DNA of 64,000 nt, from NCBI RefSeq assembly GCF_041734735.1, contig NC_134882.1, forward strand, positions 19,773,428-19,837,427, read 5' to 3'. Below the pieces are notes generated by a model. That model had not been told where the DNA came from, ran no database searches, and was given only the letters and a program-made list of their open reading frames with translations. Source of the stretch: Babylonia areolata. Taxonomy: Eukaryota > Mollusca > Gastropoda > Neogastropoda > Buccinidae. The translations under genes and the position numbers were made by a program. Below, in pieces: positions 37,501 to 51,500 of the stretch; the stretch's first letter is position 1, and each line of letters opens with the position of its first letter.

Positions 37501-38783
37501 GTTCTAAAATTTAATATTTGAACATACGTTTTTAAAGGGCGATAAATCAATTGCGGTATTCACAGTGAGAACGCTGTTTAAATCATATTATTCTGGAGTA
37601 TCTTGGGCATTCAAAAAATCTTTAAGGGCAATAAAAAAAAAATTCTTTTTAAGTCCGCAGTAAAGGAGACGTGGCTATCACCGCAATCACACTGCAACAT
37701 TTAGCCGTTTTCTCTAGATCTACATAGATGTACAAGTTTAGTTACACCTGCCGGGAATGTAGTACGACACGGTCGATTCAATTTTAAGCTGATATGAAAA
37801 TTTAATATTTTGTTAAACTAATAACATGTAGCGCCAAGTACAAGTACTTCTAAACATCGTATGAAGTGAAAGGGACTTCATTTTGAGAAAAGTCAAGACT
37901 GGAAATTTTTTCGTTTCATCAATTCAAGGGTACTAACTCACAGGGTTTACAATTTTTAACTGTGAATTCCGACTGATTCTGTGGATATTTTTATGGCAGT
38001 TTGGGGCATAATCCAGTAAGTGATGAGGCATTCACAAATCTTTCTCTGAATAAATATTTAACGGTCTCCTTCTCCAACTTTCCATCACATGTTATCGTGT
38101 ATTGTCCATTGAATATAGGATTGAATGAGCAGGTCAACAACTTGAAACAAAATGGCGTCGTTTGCGTTCGCGAAGAATATGAGCATGTGCTTTGAATGTG
38201 TATAAATATGTCTACACAACTGATTTTTGCCCATGACCTGGGCTCAGCCAATAGATCTATAAAGTCCACTCGTCGTATTGATTTTAGCATTTTCTGAAAA
38301 AGACCACTTGGGCGAATGAACATATTGAAAGCCCTGTACACTGAGAGTAAAACACACAAGCTTTTTATGTATTGAGTATAATTTCAAAATGTAATGTTTA
38401 AGATGAGAAAGATCAGTCCCCTATCATTAATTACAGATTAATTTCCCTTTTTTACTATCTGTACCAAAACGTTTGCAAAATAAATAAAACTTCCATGCTT
38501 AGCAAAAGAAGTTCCTATTTGAACAAAAAATGATAATAATGACTGCTCTTGTTGTTGTGTCAGAATATCAGATCAAAGTGCCAAGTTTAGAGAATACAAA
38601 AAATAAAAATATAACAGTAAATGCAGTTTGCATATAATTTGGCTTCTTTTTAAAAAAATTTTTGTGCAATATTGTTTTAAACAAGATGACTGGAAAGAAC
38701 TGAATTTTTCCTATTTTTATGCCTAACTTGGTGTCAACTGACAAAGTATTTGCAGAGAAAATGTCAATGTTAAAGTTTACCAT

Positions 38784-38828
<45 letters not shown>

Positions 38829-39592
38829 ACTGAACACTGGGTTAAAACATACTCACTTTGTTTACATAAGTGAGTCAAAAATGCAAATAAACAGAATAAT
38901 GTGATAGTGGAGGAAAACAAGTGCTAGTAAAACAGGTCTTCTTCAATGACATACATTTAAAAACAACAACTGTGTTGTGTTCTACTGTATTGTATTTCTG
39001 CAACTCCCTTTTTTTTTCTTCTTTTTTTGTCCAAAGGAATGTGTCTTTTTGTGTGGATTATTGAACATAATTTTGCATCAGAAAGCTCTCGTCACCATTG
39101 GGTTCTTTTATGTGTGCTTGGCACAATCTGCATGTGACAAAGAGAGAACGAACGAACGAATGAACGAAACTGTTTTAATTGAACTTTGGCCATGGACCAC
39201 AATTCAAAACCAAGGGACTGGGGGTGGGCATGGGAAGGGGTATTATAACACTTGAATAGATGACAAAATATCATAATGTTCATGGACTTGACATCAATTC
39301 TACTTAATTAGGTCTGAGTATATGATTTCTCCTTTTGATCAAATGGAAAATAAATTTTGATACATGGAAATTTCTCTGCTTGTTGTTTGATCGCAGAAGT
39401 GGAACTAAGAGACATGTTTAAACAGTCTTGAAGAAATTTTGTCCATAAATCATTATATATAGAACAAACAAACAACCAATGGTATTCATCTTCTAGTTCA
39501 CCTTGGCAAAAAGGACAATGCTTTAAAACATCATTTTCAGTGTACCTATTAACATTGTTATTCAAAGGAAGCACACTGAATCTGGCCTGAGA

Positions 39593-39653
<61 letters not shown>

Positions 39654-39789
39654 AAAGAAAGAGCAAGAGAAGATACAAGACACAGAGAAAGCAAAAACAT
39701 GAAAGAAATTGAAGCAAAAGCAAGAGAGATAGGACACGGGAGAGAGACAGAAAGACAAGAGACAAGACTGGAAAAAAGAAAAAAGAGAA

Positions 39790-39832
<43 letters not shown>

Positions 39833-42800
39833 AACACAAAACACATACCTGTCACAACAGGCTTGACGTCACCTTCCGCAGCAGCCTCCTTCTGCGATGA
39901 TAGCAATGACGACGATGACGATGACTGTGCCGACGATTGATCAACCCTCGTTCGTCGCACTGTGATGGTGGGTCGTGATGCCACCTCCACCTCCCCGGAT
40001 GGAGGCACCTCCTTCCCCATCCCTTTATCAGAATTCTCGACTCTGTAAGCTGCCGCTGGAGTTGTCTGCCCCACGGCGGGCAGATTCACATAGTCATCTT
40101 CGTCTTCATCCCTTGGGTACAGGTGCCTGGTTCTGACGGCCAGACTCGGCCGCGACTGGGTCTCCGTCTGCAGGTTCTGAGAGGGCGCCAACTCCTCCTC
40201 GTTGCTGGAGTTGTCTCCTCGATGGTAGGGTGAGAAGGTCTGAGCATCGTAGCCGCTGTCAGAGGAGGTGGATGTTGGGTCCCCCCGCCGTTTGCTCTGT
40301 AACAGTATTTGACAGAAAGGGGGAGGGCCATGAAGATTTTGTATTTATTTTCGTCACAACAGTTTTCTCTGTGTGAGTACTTTTTTTTTTATGGGTGATC
40401 AAATAAGAAATACTTTCCATTTTCTTGTTCTTTCTTTTACAAAGCAATCCACCCCCCTCCCACACCACCTTCCCCCAAAAAACCAAAACAGAACCAGATG
40501 TACATAATGACAAAACATCATATCAGTTCATGTAAGACATTCTCCATACAGATCTCACAATGCTGTTCTTTTTTTTTCTTTTAAGCATTGTTTTAAAGGT
40601 TTCAACTCATTAAACATGTTATAATAAAAACAGCTACCAGTATGGTGTTGTTTTGATATCATTATTTTAATTTCAAAACATTCTCTACAAAGATCTCACT
40701 ATGCTTTTCAATTTTGTTTTGTTGCTTTTTTTGTTTGTTTCTTTGTTTTTCTTAAAGCATTTCTAAAAAAAAAGATTTCAAATCATTAAACATATCATAA
40801 AAACAGCTCTGCAGTTGTTCTAATATTATTATCATCTTGATTTGTTTAAACATAATCATGCATCATAGAATCAATTACCTGTGGTTTCACCTCTGGAGGA
40901 ATATGCTCCTCTATCCAAGGTCTCTCTGGCTCCTCTTCTGCTTTCTGTTGACACATTTGCTTTTTTTAAAATCTAATGATCAAAACATTAACAATCAATA
41001 AAATTAAAAAAACAAAAAATTATAATAACATTTTCCTATACATTCACTGATATGATCAGTGTTTTTATCATGTGCCTTTTCAGTATGCTAAAACGAGACA
41101 GTTTGAAAATTTAACTTGAATAATATCTATCATGTACATTTGCCTTTTTGTTTTTGCTCATGTAACTGTCTTTTTCTGTGACCACCTCTCCCCCTCCCAG
41201 CCACCACATCTGTAAAAAAAAAAAACAAACAAAAAACAAAAAAAACAAAAAAACAAAAAACCCACCACAACCCCCCTCCCCCTCCCCCCCCAAAACCAAC
41301 TGTTTCACAATGTTGTTACTGAAAGGGAGAACATTTCATGTCAGCTGGTTGCTTATTTTTCTTCCAGTTATCTCCCTTCCACTCACTGAGCCCCTTCCAT
41401 TGCCACAGAATGATTCAACCAGTTTTTAAGTTACTGCCTGTATTTTAGAACCCACAGTTGTACTGATGCTGTAATTCTTCATCTTTTTCTCAATACAAAG
41501 GAGAATTTTACCTCAAAGGTACAAAGCCATCCTTTCTAAAACATGTCATATTTCACCCTCTCACAGCATTTGAACAAAGAAGTGCACAACATTCAGTATC
41601 GGGAGCCCTAAAATTAAAAGAAATGGAAGCTTTCAATTGTAAAAAAAAAAAAAAAAAGGAAAAAAAGAAAAGAAAAAGATATGATACCTAGATAAACAGC
41701 AAAACCAAGATGCTGCCAGCAAAATAAATAAATAAATAAATAAAAATAAAAATTAAAAAAATCAGGGAGTTTCAAATTAGATTAAAAAAACAAAACAATA
41801 TATATATATATATATATATGATTCCTAAATAAACAGCAAAATCATGATGATGCCAGCAAACAGAAGAAAAAAAAAAACCCACTAAAGCAAAAGAAAACAT
41901 CTTCACTGAAGGACACACACCTGAGGTCCATCCCTGGAGTCCAGACTATCAAAGGAATTTTCTGCTCGGATGGACGATGATTTTGAGACACTCCTGTCCG
42001 GTGTGTCCACATCTTCATCTGTTGATAAAAAGTCTTCGTCCTCCTCCAGGTCATCTGAAATGTACAGCATACAGATTGAAAGTCTGAGTCACATCAATTG
42101 CACGGGAAAAAAGAAAAGAAAAGGAAACTGAACTCTTATATTCACTCCACGCTACATGATTTCTGCATGCATACATTTACAATAAAATAACCACACTATG
42201 GTTCAGTAGAAAAACAAAAACTGAATTTAATAATGATTCTATACCATTTCTTTTAATGATAACAGATGAGGGTGAGAATCATAATGACATACATACATAC
42301 CCCTACAATCTATCCACATGCTGTGTTATTTTTGCTTTCTTCTTTTTCTTTATGACGGCTGGTCACATACTGAATGACAACACATGCACGCGGCCGTTAC
42401 AACCTGCCAATCCCAAATCCTCACCTCCAGAGCCAAGGAACCTCTTGACCCGCAGTTCGATTTGACCCGACCTGACAGAGTCCTGCACTTTGCGGGAGAG
42501 CTCAGCAGAGGTGAGGCGTGCCACGTCCTGTCCGTTGATGGACACCACCTCGTCTTTGGCCTGCAGCTCATTCACGTCCGCTGCACTGCCTGCAACGTCC
42601 ACACACTGCCAATTTAGTAGTCTGAGATGGTGCATTGTGTTGTGTTGTGTTGTACTTTGTTGCACTGCACTGCACTGCATTGTATTACTCTATGTCACAA
42701 CAGATTTCTCCATGTGAAATTCAGGCTGACCTCCCCAAATGGTGTATTATATTGTATTGTATTGTATTGTATTGTATTGTATTGTACTGTATGGCGTTGC

Positions 42801-42911
42801 GTTGCATTGTGTTGCGTTGCATTGTATTGTATTGCTCTTTGTCAAAACAGATTTCTCCATGTAAAATTCAGGGTGACCTGAAGAGAGACCGCACCACTTC
42901 AGTGCAGAGCC

Positions 42912-42951
<40 letters not shown>

Positions 42952-43878
42952 GCAAGTCTGTTTTCCTATCAAAGAGGATTTTCCTGTACAGAAATTTTGT
43001 CAGGGACAACTGTTTTTATTGCCATGGGTTCTTTTTTTGTGCACTAGGTGCATGCTAGGCATGGGACCTTGATTTATCATCTCATCTGAATGACTAGCAG
43101 GCAAACCACCACTCAAGGTGTATCATGGAAGGGGAGGAACCTGCTGGCGAGAGTAGGATTCGTCAGATTCTCTCACTTCCTAGGACACGTTACCACTTGG
43201 GGAATGAACAGAACAAGAAATACCAATGAAAGGCAAGTAGTTTATGCCTACTGGGGGCATTGAAACATCACACACATGCATCTTATACACACATTATACA
43301 AAAATAAAGCTGTAAGAGTGATCTCAAAACAAAAAGCCCCACTTAAGCAAGCAAGTAAATACACATGTATAGCAAGTCGCTTTTCAATTGCAATTGGTAA
43401 AATTCTTTTCCCTATCCACAGATAAAATCCTATCGAAAAGAAGTGCATGTGGAAGAGAAAAAGGATTTAAGTTTTACTAATAATTAATATCCTTCAGTTG
43501 CTGTTTCCCAGTAAACAATAAGTGGAATGCCACAGAGTCCGACTGAGCGGGACAACTAAAACTGGTGGACAAGTGGATACAATCTCTCTATACTTGTCCA
43601 CTTGGCAACCAATTCTTGACTCTAACAGAAAGATGTGTAAGACTAAGAGGAAGATAAAGCAAAATGACTGAGAAGAACCTTATCATAAAAGTTTCCTGAT
43701 TTAGTATTTTACACTTTTTTAATAATGATGTTGGCACATTACAGCACAAACTTTACCCATTCATTTCCATCTTACAGAATTCTTTACACACACGATTTGC
43801 ACCAACATACTTATTTCAAACACTTAAATACATATTCAATTTTTGTCTTATGTCACAAAATAGGTGTAGGTGTGTGTA

Positions 43879-43967
<89 letters not shown>

Positions 43968-45419
43968 TACAGACACAGACACACACACACACACAGACAG
44001 ACAGACAGAGAGAGCACATGAATGTTTGCATGCAAGCATGACTGTGTGTGTGGAAGAATGGAAAATATTTCTAATTTCTGCAGTTTTGAAATTGTTGACA
44101 CTGACACAGCGACTGACAAAACACAATCAAGGAAAGTTTTTAAAGCAATCTCCTTTGACGCCTTTGACACAACAGAATTACAAACTTGTGCCTGCACAAT
44201 CAAACAGAGATGAAACTCAAACTGAAATTTATATATTCATTAAACATGCTACCTTTCTGTCTAGTCATATTTTGTAGACTGTGAACATGCCCACTTAAGA
44301 CTAAAGGTTATGAAAACTCAACAGAAATTTTCTAATGTTCTGCAGTGCATAAAATAATTTGTTCCAGTATTGTCTAATATCTTTTTACTGTTTGGTTCAG
44401 CGTGTCAGTGTATACACAAATCATCATTCACAATCTATAAATTATTCATCTGCCTGTCCAAATGATGATGGTAAAATAAACTGTCAAGGACCCAGTCTGG
44501 TAGACTTTTGGACACATAGATCAATCTACAAGCATATTCTTTGCATTGACATAGTATACAAATCTATAACATAAAATGTTTGAAAACTGAAAAGACAACT
44601 ACCTGTATGATCACAGTTCAGTCAAATGGTTAGTAAAAAAAAAAAAAAAAAAATCAACTAATAAAATCTACAAATTATAGTCACTTAAAAATCAACAAAT
44701 GAAACTATCAAAAGATAAAAAGCTTTACTATGGATACACCAGAAAAAATAACTACTTGCACTTGTAGAGACCTGGACAAAATTTATCCCCAACAGCCAGA
44801 CAACTTCACAGACACAGATAAAAATATGAAAGTATCTTTCAAATATTATATTGCATTGTATTGTATTGTATCATACTGAAAGGTATTCAACTGTATTTTA
44901 ATTTTTTTTTGCCACAACAGATTTCTCTTTGTGAAATTCATAATGCTCTCCTGAGGATTTGTTTTCCTATCAAAGTGGAATTTTCTACAGAATTTTGCCT
45001 GGGACGACCCTTTTGTTGATGTGGGTTCTTTTACATGCGCAAAGTGCATGCTTGGTTTAACATCACATCCAAATGACTAGAGTCTGGAGGAGGAGAAAAT
45101 ACTGGCGAGTGTGTGATTTGATCCCCTGCACTCAAATTCCCTCGCTTCCTCAGCAGACATGTTACCACTAGGCCAACAAACACTCCATTTATAAAATTAT
45201 GATTAATGGTAAAAAATAAAATAAATCTTAAATGACAAAACCATTGATTTTGATGAATAACAAAACATATCAAGTGCTACCTAATTTCATACCATGATGT
45301 GTTGGAGAAAATTAGAGTTTAAATGATCTTTTCTGAATCAGGTCTGGTAAATTTAGCATGAATCTACATTTGGAAAAGTTTATAAATAACAGAATACCAG
45401 CTGTTAAACCTGTATGTTT

Positions 45420-45454
<35 letters not shown>

Positions 45455-45486
45455 ACACAAACACACATGCATACCCCCCCAACCCC

Positions 45487-45532
<46 letters not shown>

Positions 45533-48419
45533 ATTGTTCTCTCTCTCTCTCTGTCTCTTAACTATGCAAAGTTATATCCTTAAAAAGTTAAATATGCACT
45601 TGGACTTGTCAAGTTTTATCAATCATAATCAATTAATGACTATCAATCATAATCAATTAATGAACAAAACATGTGCACACAAAGTGACAGACCAATCTGC
45701 TTCATGTTCTAAGTGCATGTGTGCAAAGTTAAAAAAAAAAAAAAAAAGAGAGAGATCCAAGAAAAAAAAGGAAAAAAGAAAGAAAAAAAAGTAGCAAAAC
45801 CAACAAAAGTGAATCAACTAGTCATTAGACAATATCCAACATGAAGAGAAAAAAAGGCAAAATGGTTCTTTCTGTAGCCCAATGATTATAACACGTGATA
45901 AACATAAACTATAATTTTTTTTTATGTAACTCTCTCTCTCTTTCTCTGTCTCTGTCTGTCTCTCATAAAGAATATGAAAAAGAAAGTGTATAAGACTCTT
46001 AAATCTATGGTATAACATCATTTTGAAAAAAACAACAAAAAAAAACACTTTGATTTGTGCACTACAAAAAACAATAAATCAAAACAAAAACTGTGATAAA
46101 TGATTCCATCTTTTTTTTTAAAAAGTATTAGTACATAATTTTGATCAGCAAAATCAATGACACATATTAAAAAAAATATTCACAAGAACTAGTGATTGCA
46201 CTTTTAATTCATGCAATACCTATTTAAATAAGGTTCAGCGGTAAAAGGGTTAATTTTAAAAAATCTTTTTTTCCTTCATATTGAGTAGTCTATAATCACA
46301 GATGTGATAAATTATCTATCAGTACAAATAACAGTCTACTCACATATAACAACAGTTCATAAATCATCAAAAACAGAGGCAAAAGAAAGAAAGAAAGAAA
46401 ACAAAAAAACTGAAAAGTACACAAGGTGACAAACTAGCAAAAACTGAACACATGACAGCACTGTCCACACACACACACACACACATCATATTCAAACTCA
46501 CAACCACAATCACCCGGCTACATTATTTTACACGACACAGCAGAACACATCTGGCAGCAATCTACAGGCTTCAAGACTTTCCAAGTGACGGTCACTCACT
46601 TGGTTGGTCATTGACACAAAACCACTCACCATGCCTTCGGTGACTCTTGTCTGTCCAGCACACAGGTATTACACAAGTGTTTAAAATTGCGTTAAAATTG
46701 CGTTGAAATTACCTTCAGTTTAAGAACAACTGATACTCAAAACAAATCTTGCCCTACCTGGACTCCCTGTACTAAAAAAGTAAAACATATATATTTGCAG
46801 AAGCCATCAAAGAGGAACCACACACGAAACAAATAAGGGCACAGAATGAGAGGGGGGAGGCTGAGAGAGCGTTATACTAAGTGAACCTGCAGACTAAAAC
46901 AACATAAAAAAAGCCCACCCCAAAATAGAGATTTCAAATGCATCAATGGAAACTTTTCACTGACAGGTTCATACAATCTTCAAAGCATGAGACATGGAAT
47001 ATATATCTGCTGCAGCACACTTGAGTTTAACCCCTTGACCACTGCCGACGAGTACGCTTATTAGTGAAAGGCTGTCACTTCACTGAGATAAGAGAGCTTA
47101 CAGGTAAGGATGTCATGTCAGTCACCGCTTTGCATTCTTTTAAGACTCTTTCCTCTTAGGATTACATATTACTTTTGATCCATGAACTGATGAAATCAAT
47201 GACACTATTGATCAACTACACAAAATGTAGTAACTGCACTGTAATTCATGCCACAATGATCTCATGTCACAAAGGTGCAGCAGTCAAGGAGTTAAATCAG
47301 GATCTTTGCTCGAGTCAATAACTTTGTAAGTAAATCATCATGGCTCTAAACACTATAAATCTGTGCATCAAACACTGCAACAGCTGCACAAGGCAACAGA
47401 TTTCACATGATACAAGAAGTTACCAGCATGCTAAATTTTAGCATAAAAAATGCTACAGTTTAAGCTAAACTATATAGCGCTACAGCTTAGCTATTCTCCA
47501 CAGTGCTTCAGTTAAAGCTATACTCTATAGTACTCCAGTTAAGGCTATAAGCTACAGTGCTGTAGCACAGCTTTTCCCTATAAAAACAAGTATAATGCTA
47601 TAGCTTGGCTATTCTCTATATAGTGTTATCTAATATTTAGATACTCTACAGTACTACAGTACAACAGATTAGCTTTTCTCTACATACTATAACTAAAGCC
47701 TTTCTTTACAGCACAGTACAAAAACTAAGCTATTCCTTTCAGCACTGTATCTTCGCTGTGATCTTTTTCAGATCAGAGAAGTTCTGATGTATAATAATGG
47801 ATAAATCTGTGATGCTCCTAGTCCAAATAAGTAATAATGTACAGCAACCAACTGACCAAGACAATGCATTAAATGATATGTATACATTATATGCACAGCG
47901 GGTTTTATCTCACTGTTTTGTCACACACATGTTACAGACCATGTGCATGCATGAATGCACACACACCCTGTATGTGTGTCGGTGCATGCACATGCCTCCC
48001 AATGCATGAATGAAACATGTCTTCATGCACCTCTAACAAAGTCTTATTCATCATGACCAAACTGTACACAACAGTCACAACTGGGTGACTCACAGTCACA
48101 AGGTCAGACTCAACTTCCGACACAGAAAATGGATGTGACAGCTGGGGACCAGGTTTGCCAGCTGGGAGTAAAATGAATATGTCATGCATGTTCCACACAG
48201 CTGACAGCTGATAAACACGCATCATCCTCAGGACGCAGGTAGTAAGTATTGATGTACAGGAAAGAAGGACAATGAAACTGAGCTTGGAAGAACACACTGC
48301 GATAAAATATATACACATGCAGTATGCATGCATGTGCATATTTAACACCAAATACTGACAAATGAAAACAACACCAAACAGTGATCAATGAAAACAACAA
48401 CAAAACACACAATGTATAC

Positions 48420-48468
<49 letters not shown>

Positions 48469-48477
48469 ACACTCACT

Positions 48478-48517
<40 letters not shown>

Positions 48518-51500
48518 ATCTTTTAATAAAAGGATCATCACCCTGCATTTCTGATAGTTCGTGAATGTTCACAAAAACACTGAAGCCTTCAGTTTGATCT
48601 TCACATTGCAAAGATCAAGGATGCAAACTAAAATCATGAACAAAAAACAAAACAAAAACAAATACAAAAAATAACAACAAACAATAAACAAACAAACAAA
48701 AAATATCAGCAACAATGGACTCATGAAAATCCAACCTATGTTTTCTCCAAGGTAATACTTATTGCCGTTGTTGTGACTCATTATTACTGAATGAGTAATA
48801 GAATTTTTTTTAAAAGCTAAATCAAATGTCAGCATGAACATGAAAGAAAATATCTGAAAGATAATCTGCTTACCAAGTGCCACTTTCTCCACCACCACTG
48901 GCTGTTTCTTGTCGGCTCCCCCACCCAGTGTGAACCCAAAGCCTTTGGCGCTGTTGGGCTTCTGACTGATCTTAATGGTCTTCTCCACATAGTCCTGCAA
49001 ACACCACATCATCAACATCACATTTCATCAACAAATTGATTTTTGCACATTATTATCAAAATGCATAGTAAAGAAGGCAGAACTGAGATCACTTTCAGTT
49101 TCTTAAGGAGGAGTCATTACGTTCAGACAAATCCATATAATATGCTACACCACATATATGCCAAGCAGATACCTCACCAGCAGCATTATAATAACCCAAC
49201 ACTTAGTTGGGCCTTGAGACATTTGAGTGCAAGCATCTATTTCTGATCCAATCATGGAATATTTCTTCTACAGAACTTTGCCAAAGGACAACACCTATGT
49301 TGGCATGGGTACTTTTTTTCTGTGCTCCACGTGCGTGCTGCACACAGGACCTCAGTTTATCATCTCATCTCAATGGTGAGATGGTCAGTTTGATTTTACA
49401 GTCAAACTTGGAATAAAGGGTGAGACTGGGATTAGAATCCATCCCCTCATGGACACTCTATTGTCAAGTTACAAGTCTCTGAACCATCCTACCTCCTTCC
49501 TCTTTGAAAGCCTACAACCAAGCCTTTTGCTAACCCAGCACTTGTCTAAAGTTATCAGTATGTGTGATGGGATATCATTTAAAGAAAGTTCCTCTTCTTT
49601 ATCCAGTCCTTGTCTACAGTTACCAGCATGTGTGGTGAGACTAACATCTTCCTAACCCAGCCCTTGTCTACAAAGATCTTCTTTGCCCAGCCCTTGTCTA
49701 CAAAGATCTTCCTTGCCCAGCCCTTGTCCACAGACAAAGATCTTCCTTGCCCAGCCCTTGTCCACAGACAAAGAAAGATCTTCCTAATCCAGCCCTTGTC
49801 TACAGACAAAGATCTTCCTAACCCAGCCCTTGTCTACAAAGATCTTCCTTGCCCAGCCCTTGTCTACAGACAAAGATCTTCCTTGCCCAGCCCTTGTCTA
49901 CAAAGATCTTCCTTGCCCAGCCCTTGTCTACAGACAAAGATCTTCCTTAACCAGCCCTTGTCTACAGATAAAGATCTTCCTTGCCCAGCTCTTGTCTACA
50001 AAGATCTTCCTTACCCAGACCTTGTCTACAGACAAAGATCTTCCCAACCCAGCCCTTGTCTACAGTTACCAGCATGTGTGGTGAGACAAAGATCTTCCTT
50101 ACTCAGCCCTTGTCTACAGTTACCAGCATGTGTGGTGAGACAAAGATCTTCCTAACCCAGCCCTTGTCTACAGTTACCAGCATGTGTGGTGAGACAAAGA
50201 TCTTCCTAACCCAGCCCTGGTCTACAGTTACCAGCATGTGTGGTGAGACAAAGATCTTCCTAACCCAGCCCTGGTCTACAGTTACCAGCATGTGTGGTGA
50301 GACAAAGATCTTCCTAACCCAGCCCTGGTCTAAAGACAAAGGTCTTTCTAACCCAGCCCTTGTCTACAGACAAAGATCTTCCTTGCCCAGCCCTTGTCTA
50401 TAGACAAAGATCTTCCTTACCCTGCCCTTGTCTATAGATAAAGATCTTCCTAACCCAGCCCTTGTCTACAAAGATCTTCCTTACCCTGCCCTTGTCTACA
50501 AAGATCTTCCTTACCCTGCCCTTGTCTACAAAGATCTTCCTTACCCTGCCCTTGTCTACAAAGATCTTCCTTACCCTGCCCTTGTCTACAGCTACCAGCA
50601 TGTGTGGTGAGACAAAGATCTTCCTTACTCAGCCCTTGTCTACAGCTACCAGCATGTGTGGTGAGACAAAGATCTTCCTTACTCAGCCCTTGTCTACAAA
50701 TGTTCCAGGTATGTGTGATGGGACTTTACTGAAACACAATTCCTTACCCAGCCCTGGTCTACAGTTACCAGTATGTGTGATGGGACATTGTTCAAACAAA
50801 GTTCACCCTTCTCATTACCCAGCCTTTGTCCTCAATTATCAGTATGTGTGATGGAACATTGTTTTACAAAGTTCCTCCTCCTTAGTCCTTATCCATCCCT
50901 TGTCTACTGTTTTAAAATATTTTACCAACACATATTTGAATATGTGACACTGACAGGACATTGGTTTAAGTTCTTACCCCTTCTCTGTACCCAGCCCTGT
51001 ACATTTCAGTGTTAATTTCTACAAACTACACTTTGCGAACTTACAATATTAGATCTATACAATAACATACATGTATGATGTAATCATATAATTTCCAGAT
51101 CTGTTTCTGTAAAAAATATATATAAAAATATATTTAAAAAATGCTGAGCTTAATTTTATGTAACCTGAAGATGTCCGTAACATTATATGAACATTATGGA
51201 CACTAAAGTAACTCAGAATACCACTGACAATCTATAGATCTACATGTCATATAACTGAGGAGCCTCCCACATCATACAATATCAATTATGCCTGAAAATG
51301 TTTAACACTGATACACCATACAATGACACATCTATCTAATCTGTAGATCTATCTATTCTGAACAATACTGTTTCATTCCAATCACTTCCTGCAGTACAGA
51401 TGGTCAGTACCTCACTCTCAGTGGTCAGAACCATTTCCCATCATTAGATGTTTAGGTAATGTTTATCTGTACAGGTCATCAAAACAATTAACTGAACTTT

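Noticed and set aside
49579-50851. Several overlapping open frames on both strands (up to 181 codons)
   Set aside because: They read through the 30/34/54-bp minisatellite inside an intron. The peptides only restate the DNA unit.
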